Shown here one piece after another: positions 22,319 to 33,883 of a stretch of DNA of 64,000 nt. The notes under the pieces are model-generated. The model worked only from the letters and a program-made list of their open reading frames with translations, was not told where the DNA came from and made no database searches. This DNA is from Pyropia yezoensis (Eukaryota; Rhodophyta; Bangiophyceae; Bangiales; Bangiaceae), in the NCBI GenBank assembly GCA_009829735.1, contig CM020619.1, positions 26,057,248 through 26,121,247 of the forward strand, given 5' to 3'. The stretch's first letter is position 1, and each line of letters begins with the position of its first letter. Both the position numbers and the translations under genes were made by a program.

Positions 22319-22337
22319 GTCCCCTGCTGGTCCACCA
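22319..22337 (-). promoter_or_regulatory. Primer-binding site, family A copy after the gap
   Basis: One base inside the 5' LTR the minus strand begins TGGTGGACCAGCAGGGGAC, i.e. it would pair with a tRNA ending in CCA. The leader 22114-22318 also has a GTCACC...GGTGAC stem. The tRNA is not identified. Confidence 0.7.
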
Positions 22338-22338
22338 A

Positions 22339-22701
22339 TGTAGCACAATAGGAATCCGTCGCACGTCCACTCTCAGGGAACACTCACCAAGGGGGATCGG
22401 CACCAACGTCACCGGGAGGCCAAGGTTGCTGTCCTTGGAGCGCAAGCCACGGGACCAAGATGGGAGCCCAAATGGGAGGGGTTTGTTGTTCTACCTTGGC
22501 CGGCGGTGGATTCGCCGCCGGCCCCCTCGTTATAAACCCTCGGAGACACTACTAACTACCCTCCACCCCAAGATGCAAGTCCCTCTGGTCATACGTAACT
22601 TATAGATACCGTGACCAGTACGGACTCTCAAATTGAAAGTTAAGGCTTATAAGTAGCCCCCCTAATATTAGGGTTACAATACGGCCAACCATATTGCTAC
22701 A
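22339..22701 (-). repeat. Family A LTR (5' LTR of the copy after the gap)
   Basis: 363 bp, TGTAGCA...TGCTACA. The right flank is GTTGC, then the second half of an antisense ORF, so this LTR marks the right edge of an insertion into that ORF. I see no difference from the LTR at 61560-61922. Confidence 0.9.
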
Positions 22702-24081
22702 GTTGCCCCCGCGCAGCCGCGGGAGGTGGATTACCCTGCGGGTGCCCGCGGGGTGGCTGCTACCCAGACCCCTGTGGCCTTCGGGCAGCTCGTGCCTGGT
22801 ACCAACCGGTATCCCGGTTTGGATTACTACCCGGGGGATCCCCCGTATCTGTGGCTGACGCCGCCCTTCCCGACCATGGGTGGCCTGAAGTCGGCGTCCA
22901 GCTGGCGTCGAAACCATGGTGTCATGGCGGACCCATTCCGCACGGATGTAACGTGCGCGTTGCAGACCGGTAACGGTCGTGCGCCCGTATACACTCTGTT
23001 GCGCCCGCCTGGGTGGCAAGAGGGGTGGGAGCCCGCCCCGGCTTTCCGGTTTGACACCGGTCCTTGCCTGCGATACTTCAGCAGTGTGCTGGCCGCTCGG
23101 CCCACGCATGTGCTGCAGGGTGTCTCCACCCTCGAGGTTACCCTCGGGCAGGTTTCTTCCTTCCTGTTGTCGGCCCGCCGACAGGGCCGGCTCTTCCATC
23201 TTCCGACGGGTGTCCGTCGGCACCTTGGGGAGCTAGGCGTTGACGCCATTGCTACTGGGACGGGGTTAACCCGTGAGCTGACTGCGCTCGTGGCGGTTCA
23301 CGATGCCGTGAACTGGTCGGCGGTGGCAACCTTGCCGCCGTTCCGCGACGCGCAACCGGGAACGCTCCCGTTGCCTCGTCACTCGCTACGTATCCGCCGA
23401 GTTATCTCCGGTGAGGATAGATACCAGGGGTGGGCATCCACCGAGTCGGTACCAGGCCTGGGTATTCCCGTGGTTCTGCCCGACCCTCTCCAGGTGGGAA
23501 CCCCCTGGTTCGGTAACCCGACTCCTATGGGGACGGGTCGCCGTCGCCGTGAGTGGGACTCCACTGGTGGAGGCCGCGAGACATATCGTCGTTGTGGGGA
23601 GTTCCACTGGGTTCCCGGTGGGCATTCTGCCCAGGAGTCTGGTCATCCTTCACGGTTGTACCGTGCTCCTTACCAGCTACCGCCGTGTCCGGCGGTGGCG
23701 GTGTCCACACCTCCGGCTGTAGCTCCGGTTCCTCCGGTGGCATCGCCGGCTCCCGTCATGCCCGACGGGGGTCCTCGCTTGTGGTATGAGGGCGTTAACG
23801 CCCTTCACTCTCGTGAGTTCACGGAGGCGCCTCCGGTTAGCTGGGGGGACATCCCCCCAGCTGCTGCGCTGGTGGGTACCGCGCGTTGCCTCGGTTGGGT
23901 GCTCAACCGCCTACAGATGGCTCTGGATGCTGTGGAGGCTGGTGACAGCACTCTGGTGCATCTTAGCGCTGAGGTAGCTCAGGCGCTCAACCGGCGTGAG
24001 ATAGCCGACCGTTGGAGTACGGAAGTGTACGCGACGACGCGTGACTGGCCCCCTTCTGCTGGCGAGGGTAACCCCGTCTGA
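22702..24081 (+). pseudogene. Antisense accessory ORF type A2, 3' half (cut by LTR insertion)
   Basis: Open from the insertion point (VAPAQPREVDYPAGARG...) to TGA at 24079-24081. It covers the conserved core (SASSWRRNHGVMAD, LRYFSSVL, RQGRLFHLPTGVRRH, VHDAVNW, DPLQVGTPWFGNP) and the C-terminal block (PDGGPRLWYEGVNAL). It is clearly diverged from type A1 yet keeps frame and motifs. The matching 5' half type is at 40699-41855. Confidence 0.8.
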
Positions 24082-24388
24082 TGGTTGTGGGAGTGAGAGT
24101 GAGGGACCCGGTGACCCTTATGGTGGCCGGGTATTAGTGAGCCTATACTCATCCCCTTCGGGGGCATTGCTTGCCTCTGATTGTAGCCCTGGGGAGTGCC
24201 CCTTCTGGCTCAGTGGTGCCTTGCCTCCCGTCCAACTTCTTCCGGTTGGTTCACGCTTGGGGAGGTCATCCTCCCTCACTTTGTGTCTTGGCTTGGGGAG
24301 ATCATCCTCCCGTGTAAGCCCCCTAGTTACTTCGATAATATCGGAGTTAGCCTCTACCTTTAAGTTAACTTATTAAGGTTCAGGTTTT

Positions 24389-24451
24389 ACTTAGTTACCT
24401 AAGCTTGGTTCGACTTAGAAACCTAAGTCTCATTTGACTTAGAAACCTAAG
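24389..24451. repeat. Three 24-bp palindromic units, copy II convergent spacer
   Basis: Units start at 24389, 24413 and 24437 (ACTTAGTTACCTAAG, then two ACTTAGAAACCTAAG). One unit fewer than type A1 copies. Confidence 0.8.
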
Positions 24452-24477
24452 TCTGCCGTAACCATGTCACACCCTAC

Positions 24478-27400
24478 TTAGTAGGTATAAGCCTCACCCC
24501 CCAACAGCCGAAGTCGGTGTCGGTTGGGTTGTTGCAATAGGCGACGTCGCCTCATGTAAGGCATGAGGAGTTGGCGGGGTATATTTGCCGCCTGTTCCCA
24601 GGTGGGTGAGTCGTATCCGACCCACATAACCTTCACGTACCAGGGTCCTGGTAGGTCCGGGTCGGGGTGTCCGACCACGCTCTCTACTTGGTATGGAATA
24701 CCATCCGGTCCCACCGGGTCATCTGACCGGTGGGTTGTAAGAGCTTCATGTAGCAACCCAGCCGGTACCGGCTGAGGCTGTTCCGGCTTCGGAGCAGGTG
24801 TGACATCATTCACACTGATGCGTTGGATCTCCGTATCGGAGTGTAAGATAACAGAGTGGTCATCTCTGTGGAGAATCTGGTACGGTCCCTTGACCGGTTG
24901 CATGAGCTTGTTACCCCGGAACTTCTGGTGTCTGATGTAGACCCAGTCACCTGTCATCAGGGTAGCGTTGCGCACCCGTAGCCGGGCGTCGAAGCTCTTC
25001 TTATATCCAAGTTGTGTACGGTCAAGGGCGCCCTTGAGCTTCGGTATCATCCACGATAGCTTGGCCAACCAAGCTAGGTGTATACGTTCGGCCGGTCGGC
25101 CTTTCGGTGTATCATACCGAGTGCACCTGCCTGGCGGCAGCGTCAGGTTACCGACGCCTAGTGGCATGACCCACTCCAGTGGGGCGATGTTCGTGCTCCG
25201 ATGTGGCCTGGCATTGTATGCCAGGATGAGTACGGACAGGAGCCTGTCCCAAGTGTTCGTGTGCTCGGCCACGTAGCACTGTAGCATCTTGACGATGGTG
25301 CGGTTGAACCGCTCCACCTGCCCGTTGGTTTGCGGGTGGTAGTCGGATGCCCGACGTGGTTCGATACCGAACATGCCCAGGACCTTAGTGCAGAATGCTG
25401 ACGTAAGATTTGCTCCGTTGTCGGAGAGCAGTTGCTTCATGACTCCGTACGCACTGATCCAGTGGTCAACCACTGCGTTCATGATGGTATATGCCGTATC
25501 ATTCGGGATGGCTGCCGCTCGTGACAGCTTAGTGAATCGGTCTGACATGACTAGGATGTACCTGTTCCCTTCTTCCATTACCGAAAGTGGCCCGAGTATG
25601 TCCATAGCGACTTGCTCGTTGGGCCCATCGGGTGGGAATAGCTTCATGGCAGACGCCTGCCTATGTAGACTCATGCGGTTACGTGCACAGGGGTGGCATC
25701 CCCTTACGTGGTCGACCACGTCGACGGCCATTGCTGGCCAGTAGAAGAACCTTCGCATTGCTGCGAACATACGTGAACCCCCCGGGTGTGCGGCTGTGGG
25801 GTTCTCGTGTTCTCGTTCCATGACAGCTTGCCGTAAGGACACGGGAACCACGACTTGATGTCGTCCATCGGCGGGTGCCCGCCGGTATATGAGTCCGTCT
25901 TCATTCTCGGAGAAGATGCCGGCCGTACCGGCCAGGAGGTTGGCGCGATGGCGTCTACAGTCGTCGTCATTGGCTTGTGCCTCGCGGAAGTCCGCGAGGG
26001 TCAGTGGGCATGCTCGGTGTGCCATGGTATGGTCAACCATACCTTGGGTGGCGTTACCCACCATGCAGACCGGTACCACCGGGATGTCTTCGTCCACCGG
26101 GCGGGTATCCCCGCTCGGGGTGTCGAGTCGAGACAATGCGTCTCCGAGATGGTGGGTTGACCCAGCCTTATACACGGTACGGTAGTCGTGCTCTGCCATC
26201 TTCAGCCTCCATCGGGCTAGCCTCCCGTGGCTATCGGAATCCTTGTCACCAAGGTTGAGGAGCCATCGTAGGGGTTCGTGGTCGGACCTCACGATGAACC
26301 TGGAGCCCTCCAGGTATGGACGGAGCAGTTGCACTGCCCATATAACTCCGAGGCATTCACGCTCGGTGGCACTATAGTTACGCTCAGCCGGGTTGAGTGT
26401 CCGGCTGAAGTACCCTACCGGACGTAGGTCCGGGATAACGTTATCGGTACCGATCAACGTCTCTCCCTGCAACAGGGTGCATCCCACTTGTGTATCACAC
26501 GCATCGACATCGATGACGAAGGTCCCCCGTCTATGCGGTAACGCAAGGACGGGTGGGCATAGTAGGGCTCGCTTCAGCGACTTGAATGCCTCCTCTTCGC
26601 TCGGCGAAGGGGGTTGGAGTACCTTGGGTAATGTACTGCTCGTAAGAACCGTTAACGGTTTAGCTATCCGAGCGAAGTCCTTGACGAACCGTCGGTATAC
26701 ATTGCACATTCCCAGGAAGCTCTTGAGCTGCGTCTGGGTGTTAGGGAACCGGGCATCCCGGAGTGCCCGGGTATTGGCTTCTAGTACCCCTAGTTTACCA
26801 GGGGTGATCTGGTGGCCCAGATACTCGACCGTCTGTTGGAAGAAGGCGCACTTCTTCAGACGCAGGGTTACCCCGGCGTTCCTCAAGAGGGTGAGTACCT
26901 CGTCAACATGTTGCACATGGTCATCCATGTTACGCGAGAAGACGATGACGTCATCGAGGTACACTAGGCAGTTACGCCACTTCACCCCCGACAGTATGTT
27001 GTCGATAGCCCGCTGGAAGGTAGCGGGGGCGTTGGACAATCCGAAGGGCATCCTTAGGAACTCGTACACTCCACTGTGACAGACGAATGCCGTCTTGGGG
27101 ATATCCTCGTCCGCCACCGGGATCTGCCAGTATCCGGCATTGCAGTCGATGGTGGTAAACACCGTAGCTTCTCCCAGGGAGTCGATGCATTCATCCATCC
27201 TTGGTAAGGGGTATGAGTCCTTCTTGGTAACCAAGTTGAGGCGTCGATAGTCGATGCAAAACTGAGGGGTTTGATCCTTCTTCGGTACGATAACGACTGC
27301 GGCACCCCATTCCGACATCGAAGGTCGTATCACCTTCGCTTCGCTCATCCTCTTCACTTCTCCATCAACGATCTCTCGTTGCATAGGTCCCGCTCGGTGC

Positions 27401-28698
27401 GGTTGTGACCGGGCGGGGCGTGCGCCTGGTACCAGGTCAATACGATGTTGGGTTGCCCCAATGGTACCCAAGGTCCCGCCTGTCCACATGACGTCATGCT
27501 TTCTTAGCATCCGTCGTACCCCTTCGGCTACCGAGGGGGGAAGGTGGTCGAGGTCAGCCTCGGCCAGGGCCTTCAATGCTTCTTGGTCCTTCGGCGGAAT
27601 ATCCGCCGGTAGTGATGGTCGACTAGGCTTCCCGTCATCGGGTTGCTGTCGCTCGGTGGTCTCGGCGACCGCCAGCACCTCAAGTGGTTCCACTTGACCT
27701 CCCTTGTCAGGGGTAAGGATATCTCCTTCGTAAAGCTCGGCAATCCCGAGGATAGTTCCCTTCGGGAGGGTGACTGCCTTACGGCGATAGTTCGCCATCA
27801 CTAGGAGGGACGACCCTCCTGCTGGGAGGTCTATGAGACCGTTGGCCATGGTCAACCCATGGCGGTTGTACGTCCGCAGGTTGGACTGGACTCTGCAGAT
27901 GCCTGCGAGGTCACAGTTAACCGGAAGGACTGTCTCCGACAACGGCTCAAAGCGAGTTCGCTTGGCCAACCGAAGTGTCTTCGGCTCGACGCTTGCGTAT
28001 ACCTCAGCCACGTTAACGTGGCTCCCTTGTAGCGTCAGGTCCCTGACGATAGCCGTATGTCCGCGCTTCGTCCCGTCGGCTTATTGAAGCTCGACGGTCC
28101 TCCGGCCTGGCCAGATTGCATCAACGTGAACGTTGATGAAGGTGCATCCCAGTATGCAGGGCACCGATAGGGTTTCACACACCAGGAAGTCGACTTCCGT
28201 GGTGAGTTCCCCGATGGTAACCCGCAGCGACATCGCTGCGGTCGTGCGAATGAGGCGACCATTCGCGTCCTTGATGGTGGGTCCCCGAGTCACTCTGACT
28301 CGCGGAAGCCACTTGTCCGGGAGGGTATCCTTCCGGATAAGGTTGGGTCCAGCCCCTGTATCCAGTACAGGGTAGTACGATCGTGTCGACTGGGGGTCAA
28401 CCCCCAGTGTAGCTGATACCTTGAAGTTCTCCAAGGTGAACAGTACGTGACCTACACCGATATCCGGTGTAGCTCGGGCATCCTGAACAGGGCCCTTGTC
28501 TGGTTCAACGTGACGGGGCATCCCGTCCTCTCCCCCCACCTTTGGTGGTTGGTCATCAATCCCCTGACGCCGTGTCGTCGGGGCCGGAAGGTGTACCCGG
28601 GGGTTGATGCGGCGTCGGCTCAACCGCGCTCTCCGTGGGGCTTTTCCCGCGGTACGCCGGGGTGGCTTGCTTGGGTTACCCCAGCGCCCCCCGGTCAT
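24478..28698 (-). pseudogene. Pol polyprotein of family A copy II (one nonsense codon)
   Basis: Protease (LDTGAGP), RT (FCIDYRRLN, YLDD at 26961-26950), RNase H, integrase (DILGP, SDNGAN, HPQTNGQVERF) and chromodomain are all present. A TAA at 28081-28083, GAA in sister copies, lies between protease and RT; downstream 1177 codons are uninterrupted. The usual stop after the chromodomain (RRRRLL) is CAA here, so the product gains about 18 residues before the TAA at 24478-24480. The same extension occurs in the partial pol at the window end. Confidence 0.9.
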
Positions 28699-28706
28699 CC
28701 TTCCTC

Positions 28707-30890
28707 TTACTCGTTTCCCGCCCTTGGTAGAGTGCTGTCCGCCGGGACATTCGGCTGAGGAGGTGCCTCCTCGACGGCCAGTACTCCGCCTGAGGCTGGC
28801 TGCCTACCCGGTGCGGGTCCGGGTGCTCTGGTGGGATACCCCCCGGTGGATGCCTTGCGTTGCGCCGCTGCCCGCCGAGACTCCTCGGGGATGAGTGGGC
28901 AGGAAGACACCCAGTGTTGGGGATCCCCACACAGCATACATCCGGACGTACCGGTCCCCCTTTGAGTTCGCATCGGGGTTGCCCCGTAGTTGCGGTTGCC
29001 TCCCTCGGGCGCCCGAGGGCCCGCTCCTTGGTAGGCCTTGGGTCTTTGGGTCAACCGAAACATGGACTCCCCCAACCGGTTGGGTCGGCCCGCAATCTGC
29101 GGAGGTGCCTCCGTGCGCACTGCCCATGTTGGCAAGGGATGGTGAGGGTTACCCGTCACCGGGGAGTACCCCGTAGTCTGTACGTACGAGACGCGACGTC
29201 CCGCTCCTTCGTTGACCTGGAACTGGGTTCCAGCCGGGGCGATGTACGCTACCGTACCATGTTCATCAATCACCGGCGTCGCCGGTAGCAACAGGTGGCC
29301 CTGTTGGTCGACTAGAGGTTCATCCTCACCCGAAGGGGGATGCTCGGTCGCCACCAGTACTGGTGCGGCCTTACGTTCCACCTTCTCTTGCCTCGGTACC
29401 GGGGTAAGACTGGGCTTGCCTCCCTCACCCTTGGGCTTTGAGGCAAGAGCACACTCCGGGTGTAGCACCCGGTAAGCGTCCCCTAGGGACTTGCACATGT
29501 GCATCAGTCGACTGAAGTTCGTCCGGGCCGTATTGGCTCCCCGTGCGGATATCCGCACGTAGTTGGGTACTCCTGCGAACAGGATGGCTCGTAGTTCCCC
29601 TTCACCGAGGAGCTACCCCAGCTCGTAGTCGAGCTCTTGGATCCGGCGTCCAAACATCTCCTCATCCTCCCAGGACTGGGCGGTGGCGGTGCGAAGGGCC
29701 CGATAGTGGTCCTCGCACTTGTCCTTACTGAGGTAACTGCTCAGCAGCTCCTTGAGAATCCCGCGGTCATCCATGGGGGTGACCGCAACCCTCATTCCCG
29801 GCATCGGGGATGCCTGGCGAAGGATGCCTCGCACCCGTTCATCAACAAAGAACGGGAGGATCTCCAGTGCCAGCCCCTCGTTAACCAGCGCCTTGTCCGC
29901 GGCTGCCTTGAAGCTAGTCAAGAAGCCGATGACTGCCAACGGGCGTCCGTTCGGCCCCCCGAACATAGGGACTCCCTTCATAAGGGTCTGCATAGAGCGG
30001 ATCGCTCGGTGCGACGTATTACGCATCGATTCCGATACGGTGGTAGAGCGGTCCTCCAAACGATAACGTTCCGGAGTAAGAACCGACCGGAAGACCTCGT
30101 TGACGATCTCCGTGTCAGCGTCCTGGAGATCCAGTCGCTTAGCCAGTTGGTGAGCAAACTCATCGGACTCCATCCGCTTCAGTAGGCTCGCAGTTACCTG
30201 CGCGGTCATAGCTTACACCACTGAAGATGGTACTTCAGGCGTCGGCACCTCGGGAACCCGAGTAGCCTGGCCTCCTTCGTCGTGGGGGTACTGCGAGAGG
30301 GTACCCCCTCCCCCAATAACCGACTCTCCACCGGCGTAAGTATCCGCCGGGTCGTGTCCGCGGAGTCCGCTTCGGGTGCTCCGAGCGTATCGCTCCGTGT
30401 GACTCCGTTCCAAATCTGCCGACGAGTCGGATCCATACCCCATTGTGTCCGGGGGTTGTCCAGGAGTAGCAACACCGGGGTTAACCCTGGTGATCTCCGA
30501 AAGTAGTCCGGCTGGTTCAAACCGTACCGGTGTGGGAGGAACACGACGGGGTCCCGTCGTGTGGCGTGTTGACATCAACACTGCCATTGCGTCCTCCGTC
30601 CGATCTTGACGGGCGTCGAGCCCGGAAAACCGGGCCTCGATGCGGGCCAATGATGGCATCAGGGAATCCCCAGGTGACGGAGGCGGCGGCGTGAGGTCGG
30701 TCGACGACAGTTGAGGCGGGCCCCCGCCTCCTGCCGTCCGAGCCGTGCCAAACGTCGATCCGGCACCGGAAAGCATTGGCATCTCAATGTTGTCGATCGG
30801 GTTCCCGATCCCGGTTCCCGTAGTCACCTCCGGAGTCGGCGTCGACGCCGATCCGTCATCTTGAACGTTCCCCGTCTCTTGGGTAGACAT
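28707..30890 (-). pseudogene. Gag of family A copy II (two nonsense codons)
   Basis: Full length (2184 nt) from ATG at 30890 to TAA at 28707-28709, with the CCHC knuckle intact. TAA at 30213-30215 and TAG at 29613-29615 replace GAA and AAG of the sister copies, so no full Gag can be made without readthrough. The capsid-like region lies between the two stops. Confidence 0.85.
28713..28719 (-). promoter_or_regulatory. Predicted -1 frameshift heptamer GGGAAAC (copy II)
   Basis: Same context as in copy I: GCG GGA AAC GAG then the gag TAA (28707-28709), with pol open in the -1 frame. Confidence 0.75.
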
Positions 30891-31102
30891 AGTCACAATC
30901 AGTCAACCGACGTAACAATCACCACGAATAAGAGAGCGAGGGGGTAGATTGGGGAGAGTAACAGTAGATCACAGTCACAGGTAAAAGGTAAAAGCTCAAC
31001 CCAATCGATCAGGTCGCAACACCACGAGTACAAGAAAAGGACCGGATCCCTATCCGTGTGCCAGGGCCGAAGACGGCGTCACCACAAGGGTGACGGAAAC
31101 CC

Positions 31103-31121
31103 GTCCCCTGCTGCTCCACCA
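31103..31121 (-). promoter_or_regulatory. Primer-binding site, copy II
   Basis: Minus strand TGGTGGAGCAGCAGGGGAC, one base inside the 5' LTR. Identical to the site of family B at 50817-50835 and one base different from the site at 22319-22337. Confidence 0.7.
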
Positions 31122-31122
31122 A

Positions 31123-31485
31123 TGTAGCACAATAGGGATCCGTCGCACGTCCACTCTCAGGGAACACTCACCAAGGGGGATCGGCACCAACGTCACCGGG
31201 AGGCCAAGGTTGCTGTTCTTGGAGCGCAAGCCACGGGACCAAGATGGGAGCCCAAATGGGAGGGGTTTGTTGTTCTGCCTTGGCCGGCGGTGGATTCGCC
31301 GCCGGCCCCCTCGTTATAAACCCTCGGAGACACTACTAACTACCCTCCACCCCAAGATGCAAGTCCCTCTGGTCATACGTAACTTATAGATACCGTGACC
31401 AGTACGGACTCTCAAATTGAAAGTTAAGGCTTATAAGTAGCCCCCCTAATATTAGGGTTACAATTCGGCCAACCATATTGCTACA
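31123..31485 (-). repeat. Family A LTR (5' LTR of copy II)
   Basis: 363 bp with intact TGTAGCA/TGCTACA termini. It lands inside the antisense ORF of copy III; the flank GAAGG should be one half of the target duplication, and the other half is not in the window. Confidence 0.9.
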
Positions 31486-32929
31486 GAAGGTCCCCTGCAA
31501 CGGGTGGACCGGCCGAGAGGCGACACACACTCTCGAAGTATCGGAGACAGGAGCCGGTGTCAAACCGGAATGCGGGGGCGGGTTCCCACCCCTCCTGCCA
31601 CAGAGGCGGGCGCACGGGAGTGTACACCGGCGCGCGACCGTTACCGGTCTGCAACGCGCACGTTATATCGGTGCGGAACGCATCCGCCATGACACCATGG
31701 TTGCGTCGCCAGCTCGACGCCGACTTCAACCACGCCATAGGCGGGTACGGAGCCGTCAACGTCAGATACGGCGATACCCCCGGGAAGTACTCAAACCCGG
31801 GATACCGGCCGGTATCGCCCACGGTCTCCCCAAACGCCACCGGCTCCGCCGCCGCGGCAACCCCCCGAGCACTAGCCGGGTAGTCAACCTCCCGCGGCAA
31901 CGCGGGGGCAACCAAGTCGCATAGCCCCAAGGCGGAGTCGAGGAAGACTTCCCCGCGCCCCATCCGGGTGCGCCAGAGCTGCGCATGCCGGTCGTCCGGC
32001 TGACTCAGGATCCAATGGTGTTCCACTCGCACCGCGTTCGGCTGGTTGACCAGCCGCACCAACTCCCGCTCCCAACTCGGGTCCACCTTTACGCGCCGGG
32101 AGGACTCTCCACGGTGACGCGGCTGGTGGAAGTCCACCCGCATCCGCCCAGCGGAGTCCATAGACTCCTGTACAGTTAGGCCTCGAACCCGAGCCACCAA
32201 GTCAGACATCGACATGGTGGGTTGACCCGCCGCCAAGGCGACGCCGCCACCCAACGGGGCAACCCGAGCGGGACCAGGAAGAATCGGGGGCTCCGGGGGA
32301 AGCCCCACCGGCAGATGGGCCGGTGCCGTAGGCGCACGGGGCCGAGGAGGAAAAAGAAGGGCGGGCGCCCACCCGGAGTAGCTCCCCGAGTCCACCGCCA
32401 TCAGGGAAGACACGTCTTGACCACCAATCGCCCGCGGAGCCGCGGGCAGAGCATCGCCGCCACCCGGGCCCGACGTGGGCACCACGGGGACGGAGGGGGC
32501 AGACCCGTTACCCGCCCCAACGGACACACCACCAACCGGGCGGGCACCCGCGCCGTCTTGACCCGCCGTCCCGGCCGGGGTGCCGCCACGAACGCCCGAC
32601 ACACCGGCTGCACCGTCTTGAGGTAGAGCCGCGCCGGCACCGGCAACAGGAGCCATCCGGGCCACCGGAGGAGTAGGAGTGGGGGCAGCCGCTACAGGCG
32701 ATCGACCGCCACCCGACGGAGCCGTCGTGCCGCTACACACGGACGACAATCCGCCCGGCATGCCTTCCGGGGCCACACGGATGGTTACCCGGTCGCCCTC
32801 GTCCTCCGACGAGCTCGCCAAGAAGCACTCGGCGGCGGTGGCAGAGACGGGAACGTCGTCCACCATCACCTCCTCCTCCTCCTCAAGCAGGAGGTCGTCC
32901 TCGCCCCCGGGTACCTGGGGGTCCGACAT
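31486..32929 (-). pseudogene. Antisense accessory ORF type A1, 5' part (cut by LTR)
   Basis: ATG at 32929 (MSDPQVPGGEDDLLLEEE...), open to the LTR junction. It covers the acidic N-terminus, the Pro-rich linker, the MSDLVARVRGL region and the start of the core, ending after CLRYFESV with a short shifted stretch near 31530. The remaining 3' part of the ORF is missing. Confidence 0.8.
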
Positions 32930-33507
32930 GGTGGAGCCGGGGTAGCAGGGGCGCCCCGTGCCAAAAAGCCGCAGCCGGCTCGACCCGGTACAAGGAACGC
33001 AAGCGCGGACGAGCCAGGGAAGCGCGGGCACCCGCGCTTATAACCACACAGCTCAGCACGAGCGATGCGGCAGCGCGGGACGACCCGCGCCAGCCGAGCT
33101 ACAAGGGCGCTCCACCCAGGCACCTGGACCGGAGCCACGCCCCCCCCACACACGGGGTAAGCAAGGGGGGTCACCCCCAACCGCCCCCACGCAACGCGGG
33201 CAGCCCCCGCCCCCCACTCAATCGTCCACACGAGAGGGGCCTTCCTACCACCAGACACCTGGTGGCGGATCCGCTTGCACCACCCCTCGGAAAGGGGGGT
33301 CGTGAACAGAAACCCGCATCGGGAATTTAACGGTCCGGAAAACGGATCGTGTGTGTACCACACAAAGGGGGGCACCCCCCTCAGACAACCTCGAAAAGGG
33401 GTGTATGTCGCGACAGGGCGCAAAGCCCCACCCGACTGGTAAACAGTCACGCGACCCACTTACGTTCGGTAACCCGAATGCAACTCGACCCGAGGACGGG
33501 CCGAATC

Positions 33508-33520
33508 TAAGGGGGGGATA
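33508..33520 (+). promoter_or_regulatory. Polypurine tract, copy III
   Basis: TAAGGGGGGGATA immediately precedes the inverted LTR on the printed strand, as expected for an element of + genomic sense. Confidence 0.75.
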
Positions 33521-33883
33521 TGTAGCAATATGGTTGGCCGTATTGTGACCCTAATGTTAGGGGGGCTACTTCTAATCCTTGGCTTTCCATTTGAGAGTCC
33601 GTACTGGTCACGGAATCTATAAGTTACGTATGACCAGAGGGACTTGCATCTTGGGGTGGAGGGTAGTTAGTAGTGTCTCCGAGGGTTTATAACGAGGGGG
33701 CCGGCGGCGAATCCACCGCCGGCCAAGGTAGAACAACAAACCCCTCCCATTTGGGCTCCCATCTTGGTCCCGTGGCTTGCGCTCCAAAGACAGCAACCTT
33801 GGCCTCCCGGTGACGTTGGTGCCGATCCCCCTTGGTGAGTGTTCCCTGAGAGTGGACGTGCAACGGATCCTTATTGTGCTACA
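33521..33883 (+). repeat. Family A LTR, inverted (3' LTR of copy III)
   Basis: 363 bp, starting TGTAGCAATATGG and ending ATTGTGCTACA on the printed strand, i.e. the reverse of the other copies. Confidence 0.9.

Larger units (their letters stand above)
22702..31485 (-). mobile_element. Family A chromovirus, copy II (left part displaced by a nested insertion)
   Basis: Right to left: 5' LTR 31123-31485, primer-binding site, gag 30890-28707, pol 28698-24478, spacer, then the 3' half of an antisense ORF on + to 22702, where another family A LTR interrupts it. The 5' half of the antisense ORF and the 3' LTR of this copy are not contiguous here. The right flank after 31485 is GAAGG, inside a further antisense ORF of opposite orientation. 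Confidence 0.8.
31486..33883 (+). mobile_element. Family A element copy III, 3' end only (genomic sense +)
   Basis: This copy is inverted relative to the others: antisense ORF on minus (32929-31486), polypurine tract, then an inverted LTR (33521-33883). Its gag-pol and 5' LTR are absent, cut off by the LTR of copy II. The flank after 33883 is CGGAG. Confidence 0.8.
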
